This document shows, piece after piece, positions 1-4,857 of a stretch of 6,572 nt of DNA. Position numbers and translations under genes: made by a program. The notes beneath the pieces are model-generated. The model saw nothing but the letters and a program-made list of their open reading frames with translations, ran no database searches and was not told the origin of the DNA. Where the stretch lies: NCBI GenBank assembly GCA_025935275.1, contig JAICVP010000121.1:1-6572 (forward strand). Reading direction: 5' to 3'. Source of the stretch: Thermoleophilia bacterium (lineage in GTDB: Bacteria; Actinomycetota; Thermoleophilia; Gaiellales; Gaiellaceae). Every line of letters starts with the position of its first letter. The stretch's first letter is position 1.

Positions 1-767
1 TCGACAAGCCGGCCGGCCCGTCGTCGTTCGCCGTGGTGAAGCGCCTGCGCTCGCACTATGGCGTCAAGGCAGGCCATGCAGGCACGCTCGACCCGCGCGC
101 CAGCGGCCTCCTGCTCGTCCTCCTCGGGCCTGCGACCCGCCTCGCCCGGTACCTCGTCGGGCTCGACAAGCGCTACGAGACCGAGATCCGCCTCGGCCTT
201 CGTACCTCGACCGGGGACGGGGAGGGGGAGGTCGTCGAGGAGACTGCAATTGCTTCCCTCGAGGAGATCGAGGCGGTCGAGGGCGAGATCGAGCTTCGTG
301 TTCCGCAGGCTTCGGCCGTCAAGATCGGCGGGCAGCGCGCTTACACGCTGCAGCGGCGCGGCGTCGCGGTCGAGATGCCCATGCGCCGCTCGATCATCCA
401 CGAGCTCCGCGTCCTCCGCTACGGGCCGCCGCTCGTCTCCCTCGACCTCAGGGTCTCGAGCGGCACGTACATCCGCGCGATCGCCGACCACCTCGGGGGC
501 CACTGCCGCACGATCAGGCGAACCCAGGTCGGCCCTTTCCGCCTCGAGGACGCGGACGAGGAGCGGGTGCTGCCGCCGCTCGCTGCACTCGTGCACCTCC
601 CGGAACGAGAGCTGTCGGCCTCGGAGGTCGAGGACGTCCGCGCAGGTCGCGCGATCCCCGGGGAGGGTGAGGGCCCGGTCGCGCTCTGGGCCGGAGAAGC
701 CCTCGTCGCGGTCGGCCAGGCACAGGGTGGAACGATTCGACCGGAGACGGTGCTTCCCCCCGCATGA
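1..767 (+). CDS. truB: tRNA pseudouridine(55) synthase TruB, 5'-truncated by the window edge
   Basis: TruB isomerises U55 in the T-loop of tRNAs to pseudouridine in the cytoplasm. The reading frame is open from base 3, giving 254 visible residues that begin DKPAGPSSFAVVKR. This is the conserved N-terminal KPxGxxS motif, so probably only about 10 residues are missing, and the GTG at 33 is internal rather than the start. The catalytic motif GHAGTLDP has its Asp at visible residue 30 (bases 90-92). The substrate-stacking Tyr of DKRY is at about 58, and the SSGTYIR motif of the PUA-proximal part of the fold is at about 152-158. The last ~55 residues (ending GGTIRPETVLPPA) look like the actinobacterial-type TruB C-terminal domain. 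The loop VPQASAVK (bases 300-323) appears one residue shorter than the usual VPPxxSAVK form. The stop TGA overlaps the start of the next gene as ATGA, so the two are probably translationally coupled. The identification is secure. Confidence 0.96.
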   Translation, partial: DKPAGPSSFAVVKRLRSHYGVKAGHAGTLDPRASGLLLVLLGPATRLARYLVGLDKRYETEIRLGLRTSTGDGEGEVVEETAIASLEEIEAVEGEIELRVPQASAVKIGGQRAYTLQRRGVAVEMPMRRSIIHELRVLRYGPPLVSLDLRVSSGTYIRAIADHLGGHCRTIRRTQVGPFRLEDADEERVLPPLAALVHLPERELSASEVEDVRAGRAIPGEGEGPVALWAGEALVAVGQAQGGTIRPETVLPPA

Positions 768-1999
768 GACTCCTCAGAGGGGCGGATTTCCGGAATCTCT
801 GGCTCGGCGAGACCGTGTCGCTCTTCGGCGATCAGGTCACCCTGATCGCCCTGCCGCTCGCGGCGGTCCTCGTCCTCCACGCGAACGCTGCCGAGATGGG
901 CTACCTGACGGCGGCCGCGCTCCTCCCGCACCTCCTGTTCTCGATCCCGGCGGGAGCCTGGCTCGAGCGCGTGGAGCGGAGGCGCTGGCTCATGATCGCC
1001 TCGGATGTGGCTCGCGCCGGGCTTCTGGCGAGCGTCCCGGTCGCCTACGCGCTGGATGCGTTGAGCTTCGGGCAGCTGTATGCCGTCGCGTTCCTCACCG
1101 GAACCTTTGCGGTGATCTTCGACATCTCGCACATGACGCTCTACGTCTCGGTGACCAAACGGGAGGACTACGTCGAGGCGAACTCGCTCCTGAACGGAAG
1201 CCGCGCGTTCTCCTACGTGGCCGGCCCGAGCGTGGGCGGCATCCTCGTCCAGATCCTGAGCGCCCCCGCTGCGCTGCTCCTGGATGCCTTCTCGTTCATC
1301 GGCTCGGCGCTCTTCCTCGGCCGGATCCGGGCGCAGGAGCCTCCGCTCGAGCCCGCAGAGGGCGGGATGTGGGCCCAGGTGAGGGAAGGATTTCGCTTCA
1401 TCTTCCGCCACGACATCCTCCGCCCGCTGCTCGCGTCCGTGGCGACGCTCAACTTCTTCAACTTCGTCTTCGCGGCGCTCTTCATCCTCTACGCGACCCG
1501 GGAGTTGCACGTCCGCTCGGGCACGCTCGGGATCGTTCTCGGTGCGGGCGCGATCGGCGGCCTGCTGGGGGCCGCGGTCGCAGGGCGGATGGGCCGCCGC
1601 TTCGGCATCGGCCCGATCTTCGTGTTCGGGATGGTGCTCTTCCCGGCGCCGCTCCTGCTCATCCCCCTGGCGGGCGGGCCCAAGCCGGTCGTGCTCGCGA
1701 TGCTCTTCACCGCCGAGTTTCTCTCTGGGCTTGGCGTCATGATCCTGGACATCAGCGCGGGCGCGATCATCACGGCACTCACCCCGCACCGGCTGCGCTC
1801 GCGGTCGACGGGCGCTCTGCGCTTCGTCAACTACGGCGTCAGGCCCCTGGGAGCGCTCGCGGGTGGCGCGCTCGGCGCGGCCTTCGGACTGCGGCCGACC
1901 CTCTGGTTCGCGGCGGCGGCCGGAGTCCTCGGCGTCCTGTGGCTGGTCCCCTCTCCGGTGCCGAAGCTTCTCGAGCTCCCGGAGGAGGAGCCCGCGTGA
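764..1999 (+). CDS. Major facilitator superfamily transporter, MFS_3/EntS-like
   Basis: This is a 411-residue integral membrane protein with about 12 hydrophobic segments. Rough positions are 12-38, 46-67, 76-97, 101-125, 146-164, 167-188, 223-246, 255-276, 284-306, 310-334, 354-373 and 378-397, with a charged central loop near 189-222. An MFS motif-A-like stretch after the second helix reads GAWLERVERRR (64-74). The segment EANSLLNGSRAFSYVAGPSVGG and the late PHRLRSRSTGALRFVNYGVRPLG are typical of the MFS_3 (transmembrane secretion effector, enterobactin exporter-like) branch, which mostly exports small molecules by proton antiport. The substrate cannot be read from sequence. The start ATG overlaps the truB stop (ATGA) and the stop overlaps the ribF start (GTGA). 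No good Shine-Dalgarno precedes the ATG, so translation probably depends on truB. The position beside ribF makes a flavin-related substrate conceivable, but that is only context. The MFS call is strong; the function is unknown. Confidence 0.9.
   Translation: MRLLRGADFRNLWLGETVSLFGDQVTLIALPLAAVLVLHANAAEMGYLTAAALLPHLLFSIPAGAWLERVERRRWLMIASDVARAGLLASVPVAYALDALSFGQLYAVAFLTGTFAVIFDISHMTLYVSVTKREDYVEANSLLNGSRAFSYVAGPSVGGILVQILSAPAALLLDAFSFIGSALFLGRIRAQEPPLEPAEGGMWAQVREGFRFIFRHDILRPLLASVATLNFFNFVFAALFILYATRELHVRSGTLGIVLGAGAIGGLLGAAVAGRMGRRFGIGPIFVFGMVLFPAPLLLIPLAGGPKPVVLAMLFTAEFLSGLGVMILDISAGAIITALTPHRLRSRSTGALRFVNYGVRPLGALAGGALGAAFGLRPTLWFAAAAGVLGVLWLVPSPVPKLLELPEEEPA
1981..1990 (+). promoter_or_regulatory. 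Shine-Dalgarno for ribF
   Basis: The purine run GGAGGAGGAG lies inside the last codons of the MFS gene and ends 5 nt before the GTG at 1996. It contains full anti-SD complements at usable spacing. It decides the GTG start for ribF within an open frame that extends far upstream without a stop. Confidence 0.75.
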
Positions 2000-2862
2000 C
2001 GGTCGTCCGCACGCCTTCCGACCTCGAGACCGTCCCGCGCGCGGTCGCGATCGGCACCTTCGACGGCGTCCACCGGGGCCACCGGGCCGCGATCGAGACG
2101 GCGAAATCCGCCGGGCTTCGCTCGACGGTGGTCACCTTCGACCCGCATCCGCGCCTCGTCCTCGGCTACGACGTGCAGCTCCTGACGACGCTGCCCCGCC
2201 GGGTCGAGCTGCTCGAAGAGGCAGGCCCGGACGATGTCCTCGTCCTCGAGTTCACGGAGGAGCTGAGCGGGCTCGAGGCGGAGGAGTTCGTCGCGCGCGT
2301 CCTCGAGCCCATCGGAACGCAGGCCGTCGTCGCGGCCGAGACGTTTCGCTTCGGGCGCGGGCGCAAGGGAGACGTCGAGCTCCTGCGCCGCCTCGGTCTC
2401 GAGGTGGTCGACGTGCCGCTCGTCGAAGGCGTGTCGTCGAGCCGGATCCGGGAGCTCCTGGCAGCAGGCCGGATGGACGAAGCGGCGGCGCTGCTCGGGC
2501 GGCCGCACGAGCTCGAAGGGACGGTCGTCTCCGGCGACCAGCGCGGAGGGACTCTAGGGTTCCCGACGGCGAACCTCGCCGTCGACCCTCACCTGCTCGT
2601 GCCGGCCTATGGCATCTACGCGGGGGCTGCCCTGGGTGGGCGCGCGGCGATCTCGATCGGCGTCAACCCGCACTACGGTGGCAGCGAGCGGCGGATCGAG
2701 GCGTTTCTGCTCGACTTCGGGGGCGATCTGTACGGGAAGGAGCTCAGAATCGAGCTCTGGGAGCGGCTTCGCGACGAGCGCGCGTTCGAGAGCGAAGAGG
2801 ATCTCGTGCGCCAGATCGCCATCGACGTCGAGGCGACGCGTAGTGCGATTCGTCCCGGTTAG
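1996..2862 (+). CDS. ribF: Bifunctional riboflavin kinase / FMN adenylyltransferase (FAD synthetase)
   Basis: RibF phosphorylates riboflavin to FMN and adenylates FMN to FAD in the cytoplasm. The protein has 288 residues, somewhat short against the usual ~300-315. The N-terminal nucleotidyltransferase half shows GTFDGVHRGH (20-29), TVVTFDPHP (44-52), FRFGRGRKGD (117-126) and VSSSRIR (146-152). The C-terminal flavokinase half shows GFPTANL (188-194, the phosphate/Mg-binding PTAN motif), PAYGIYA, SIGVNPHYGG and FLLDFGGDLYGKELRIELWERLR. The usual GEDFRFG motif reads AETFRFG here, so the conserved acidic residue before Phe is replaced by Thr. Small deletions explain the compact size. The GTG start was chosen for three reasons: the family N terminus begins there, a strong SD lies 5-7 nt upstream, and it forms a GTGA overlap with the MFS stop. 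The same frame stays open upstream to base 58, but that stretch is a shadow of truB and the transporter. No FMN riboswitch is possible directly upstream, since there is no spacer. Confidence 0.96.
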   Translation: MTVVRTPSDLETVPRAVAIGTFDGVHRGHRAAIETAKSAGLRSTVVTFDPHPRLVLGYDVQLLTTLPRRVELLEEAGPDDVLVLEFTEELSGLEAEEFVARVLEPIGTQAVVAAETFRFGRGRKGDVELLRRLGLEVVDVPLVEGVSSSRIRELLAAGRMDEAAALLGRPHELEGTVVSGDQRGGTLGFPTANLAVDPHLLVPAYGIYAGAALGGRAAISIGVNPHYGGSERRIEAFLLDFGGDLYGKELRIELWERLRDERAFESEEDLVRQIAIDVEATRSAIRPG

Positions 2863-2899
2863 CGCAAGTTTTTACGGGTTCTCGGCATCTCTCTAGGTA

Positions 2900-3118
2900 A
2901 TGAACTGGCTTCATCTCGTCTCCTCGGTCCGTTGCCTTGCGTGCGGGACGGCCTATCCGAAGCCCAGCTCCCTGGGAACGGCTGAGTCGAACCCCGGCTG
3001 CCCGCGCTGCGGCTACGTCGGCTGGGTGCCTGCCGACGCCGACGAAGACGACGAGCTCATGGAAGGGTCAGGGCTCTCCCGCTCCTTCGCGGATCTGCCG
3101 CTCCGCCGGTTCTGGTAA
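2900..3118 (+). CDS. Small zinc-ribbon protein of unknown function
   Basis: This is a 72-residue protein with two CxxC knuckles, CLAC (Cys12, Cys15) and CPRC (Cys34, Cys37), 18 residues apart. The flanking text SVRCLACGTAYPKP and NPGCPRCGYVGW is typical of a single four-Cys zinc ribbon. After the ribbon comes an acidic stretch (DADEDDE) and then a basic, aromatic tail (LPLRRFW). The composition supports a real gene: the second knuckle is in frame and the ribbon fold is complete. The ATG is the only sensible start, but it lacks a normal SD: the AGG at 2895-2897 is just 2 nt away. It follows ribF by 37 bp and is probably read from the same transcript. Its last 62 bp overlap, tail to tail, the end of the minus-strand gamma-glutamyltransferase-like gene. 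I recall similar small proteins from high-GC actinobacteria, but I know no assigned function. Nucleic-acid or protein binding would be a guess. Confidence 0.75.
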   Translation: MNWLHLVSSVRCLACGTAYPKPSSLGTAESNPGCPRCGYVGWVPADADEDDELMEGSGLSRSFADLPLRRFW

Positions 3119-4463
3119 GCAGGCTGACGCCGCCAAAGTAGTGATGGAGGGCGTCGAAGCGCCTGACGTCATAGCCCGCTTCCTCGAGCGCCGCGAGCGC
3201 CTCCTCTTCGAAACCCGGCTCGACCCGCACGATCTCACCGGCGGAGTGGAGCCGCGGACGGTCGACGGCGTCCTGGGGATCGAGGCCCTCGTCGAGAATT
3301 CCGCTCAGCACCTGGACGAGAGCCGGCCGCAGGCGCGTGCCGCCGGCAGAACCGGCCGCAACCGCGAGCCCGTCGTCGGCGAGCACGAGGGTGGGGGACA
3401 TCATGCTGTCCATGCGCGCCCCGGGCTCGAGTGGGCGCACCTGCAGGTCGACCTCGCCGAGCATGCTGTTCAGGTGCACGTCGAGGCCGGGAAGGAAGTC
3501 ACCCGAGCCGAGCCCCAGGCTCGTCGTGAGGACGCAAGCGTTCCCCTCCGAGTCGACCGCGACGAGGTTCGTCGTGTCTCCGATCCGCTCGCCCTGGCCG
3601 CTGTAAGGTCTTGCCTCGAGGACGCGTGCGAGCGTGAGCGCGCGCTCGGCAGGCTCCACCCCGCGGAGAGAGGGCAGTGCGGACAGCGTCGTGACGAGCT
3701 GTGACAGCCCGCCGCGGGTGAGCACGCGGTAGCCGAGGTACTCCGTCTCGACCGGGTCGAGCCAGAGGGGCGCATAGGCCTCTAGGTCCTCCCGCGAGAC
3801 GGGGCCTTCCCGTTCGTGCATGAGCGCGACGAGTGTCTCTGCCACCGTGCCGTCGTAGAACGTCCGCGCACCCTCGTCCCGCAGGAGCTCGAGCGTGTTC
3901 GCGAGGCCGGGCTGCTCCAGGCGGTCGCCGGTGCGCAGCAGCTCTCCGTCAGGTGCGTAGATGCGGGCGCCCTCGCGCAGGGTCATGACCGGCGCCAGCA
4001 TGGCCAGGCACTCCGCATGGGCGTACGGCATGTCGACCCCGGACCGCGCGAGCTCCAACGCGGGCTCGACGAGCCGCTTCCACTCGAGCTTTCCGTGGCT
4101 GCGCCAGAGCTCTCCGAGGCCCGCCGGGACCCCCGGCACCGCGCAGGCCGCGATCCCCACCTGGTAGTGGACGATCTCGTTCCCGAACGGGATCCCGATG
4201 TCCTCGAGCGCCGCCACGGGGCGATCGGGGTGACGCCGGGGCACGGTGACGAAGAAATCGAGCAGCCGCGCCTCTCCAGTCGCTCCTTCGAACCAGATCG
4301 CGTGCCCGCCGCCTGCGAGCCCCGTCATCACCGTTTCGGCCACGCAGGAGGCGAGCGAGGCAGCGACGGCCGCATCCGCAGCGGTTCCGCCCTCCTCGAG
4401 AATGCGCAAACCCGCTTCGGCAGTGGCCGGATGGCCCGCTGCAACCCCTGGAGGCGGAAACAC
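3057..4463 (-). CDS. Divergent gamma-glutamyltransferase-family Ntn hydrolase
   Basis: The 468-residue protein matches the GGT fold end to end. It has HPATAEAGLRILEEGG and TAADAAVAASLASC near the N terminus, TGLAGGG (47-53), CAVPGVPAGLGELW, then GDTTNLVAVDSEGNA with the candidate autoprocessing nucleophile Thr297 (bases 3573-3575). The small subunit carries SMMSPTLV, GSAGGTRLRPALVQVL, RLH and the terminal GAADPRR. Cleavage before Thr297 would give subunits of about 296 and 172 residues. It is short against ~530-580 for typical GGTs, mainly because ~60 residues are missing just before the nucleophile. No signal peptide is visible, so it is probably cytoplasmic. Several glutamate-pocket residues differ from classical enzymes: the Arg of the DFRE motif is Phe71. 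Glutathione need not be the substrate; a related gamma-glutamyl or acyl-amide substrate is possible. The GTG at 4463 fits the family N terminus. An open frame reaches 4547 but lies inside rpsO. No SD precedes the GTG. Confidence 0.88.
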   Translation of the reverse strand: MFPPPGVAAGHPATAEAGLRILEEGGTAADAAVAASLASCVAETVMTGLAGGGHAIWFEGATGEARLLDFFVTVPRRHPDRPVAALEDIGIPFGNEIVHYQVGIAACAVPGVPAGLGELWRSHGKLEWKRLVEPALELARSGVDMPYAHAECLAMLAPVMTLREGARIYAPDGELLRTGDRLEQPGLANTLELLRDEGARTFYDGTVAETLVALMHEREGPVSREDLEAYAPLWLDPVETEYLGYRVLTRGGLSQLVTTLSALPSLRGVEPAERALTLARVLEARPYSGQGERIGDTTNLVAVDSEGNACVLTTSLGLGSGDFLPGLDVHLNSMLGEVDLQVRPLEPGARMDSMMSPTLVLADDGLAVAAGSAGGTRLRPALVQVLSGILDEGLDPQDAVDRPRLHSAGEIVRVEPGFEEEALAALEEAGYDVRRFDALHHYFGGVSLLTRTGGAADPRRSGRALTLP

Positions 4464-4469
4464 GTTTGC

Positions 4470-4475
4470 TAGCCT
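4470..4475 (+). promoter_or_regulatory. Putative -10 box for leaderless rpsO mRNA
   Basis: TAGCCT fits TANNNT, and 7 nt (4476-4482) separate it from the rpsO ATG, the classic leaderless spacing of actinobacteria and Deinococcus. It overlaps the opposite-strand box by 5 bp. There is no SD between it and the ATG and no good -35 match (CCTGGA at 17-bp spacing). A promoter is needed somewhere here because the gene to the left points the other way. The exact placement is inference. Confidence 0.45.
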
Positions 4476-4476
4476 A
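4471..4476 (-). promoter_or_regulatory. Putative -10 box for the leaderless minus-strand GGT-like gene
   Basis: Read on the minus strand, TAGGCT fits the TANNNT -10 pattern. Exactly 7 nt (4470-4464) separate it from the GTG at 4463. That spacing would place the transcription start on the first base of the start codon. The absence of any SD before this GTG supports a leaderless message. No convincing -35 is seen (TCTTTG at 17-bp spacing). Confidence 0.4.
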
Positions 4477-4482
4477 CGGCGA

Positions 4483-4752
4483 ATGGCTCTCACCAAAGAA
4501 GCCAAGCGAGAAGTCGTCGCCGGGCACGGCCGAAGCGATGCGGACACGGGTTCGCCCCAGGTCCAGATCGCCCTTTTGTCGCGCCGGATCGACGAGCTGA
4601 CCGAGCATCTGCGTACTCACGGGAAGGATCATCACTCCCGCCGCGGACTGCTCAAGCTGGTCGGACGCCGACGGCGGCTGCTCGACTATCTGCAGAAGCG
4701 CGACCTGGAGGGCTACCGAAGCCTGATCAAGGAACTCGGACTGCGCCGCTAG
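4483..4752 (+). CDS. rpsO: 30S ribosomal protein S15
   Basis: S15 is a primary 16S rRNA-binding protein that nucleates assembly of the 30S platform. The 89-residue length is exactly that of the family. The conserved core is all present: TGSPQVQIALLSRRI, LTEHLRTHGKDHHSRRGLL (41-59 region), LVGRRRRLLDYL and the terminal YRSLIKELGLRR. The ATG at 4483 matches the family start MALTKEAK. The frame is open upstream to 4246, but that part is antisense to the GGT-like gene and is rejected. No SD precedes the ATG. A TANNNT box 7 nt upstream suggests a leaderless transcript, which would leave no room for an S15-binding leader of the kind used for autoregulation in E. coli and other bacteria. pnp follows after 105 bp, the usual rpsO-pnp pairing. 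Confidence 0.97.
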   Translation: MALTKEAKREVVAGHGRSDADTGSPQVQIALLSRRIDELTEHLRTHGKDHHSRRGLLKLVGRRRRLLDYLQKRDLEGYRSLIKELGLRR

Positions 4753-4766
4753 ATCGCAAAGAAGCC

Positions 4767-4835
4767 GGGAGGAGCCGGTGGAAGTTTGAGGGAGCCCCGT
4801 GCAGCGGTTGCCTCAAACCTCCGCCTCCACCTCCC
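4767..4835 (+). promoter_or_regulatory. Long rpsO-pnp intercistronic hairpin, probable RNase III/PNPase control site
   Basis: The spacer folds into one long imperfect stem. The lower arm is GGGAGG (4767-4772) with CCTCCC (4830-4835). The upper arm is 4777-4791 with 4811-4825: 13 Watson-Crick pairs, one G-U and one A-C mismatch. A small CCG/CGG top (4797-4799 with 4805-4807) is also possible. No U-tract follows; instead a purine-rich stretch with the pnp SD comes next, so this is not an intrinsic terminator. In E. coli and Streptomyces, a stem in this same place is cut by RNase III and PNPase then lowers its own mRNA. The same role is inferred here from position and shape. Confidence 0.7.
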
Positions 4836-4844
4836 AGAGGAAAG

Positions 4845-4849
4845 AGAGG
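4845..4849 (+). promoter_or_regulatory. Shine-Dalgarno for pnp
   Basis: AGAGG lies 8 nt before the ATG at 4858 and decides this start over a second in-frame ATG at 4867. It sits about 10 nt beyond the base of the intercistronic hairpin. Confidence 0.65.
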
Positions 4850-4857
4850 CAAGACAT

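Noticed and set aside
419..1830. Long minus-strand open frames opposite truB and the MFS gene
   Set aside because: They are rich in Arg, Glu, Asp and His with no motif. The opposite strand has clear families throughout.
58..1995. A 934-codon open frame ending at 2862 that could be read as a giant fusion protein
   Set aside because: Only the last 288 codons (from GTG 1996) look like a protein, RibF. The rest is Ser/Arg/Pro-rich text antiphase to truB and the transporter, as expected from high-GC shadow frames.
1900..1996. FMN riboswitch ahead of ribF
   Set aside because: The genes overlap by 4 bp, so there is no untranslated leader, and no RFN-like conserved blocks are visible.
2937..3704. 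Plus-strand frames opposite the GGT-like gene (also 3337-3606 and 3816-4472)
   Set aside because: They have no family resemblance and are antisense to a protein with conserved GGT motifs from end to end.
4246..4482. N-terminal extension of rpsO to an upstream ATG
   Set aside because: S15 is 89 residues and starts MALTKEAK at 4483. The extension is antisense to the GGT-like gene.
4464..4547. Upstream ATG start for the GGT-like gene at 4547
   Set aside because: It would add 28 Arg-rich residues inside rpsO. Family similarity begins right after the GTG at 4463.
4767..4835. Intrinsic terminator after rpsO
   Set aside because: The hairpin is strong, but no U-tract follows; the next bases are purine-rich and contain the pnp SD.
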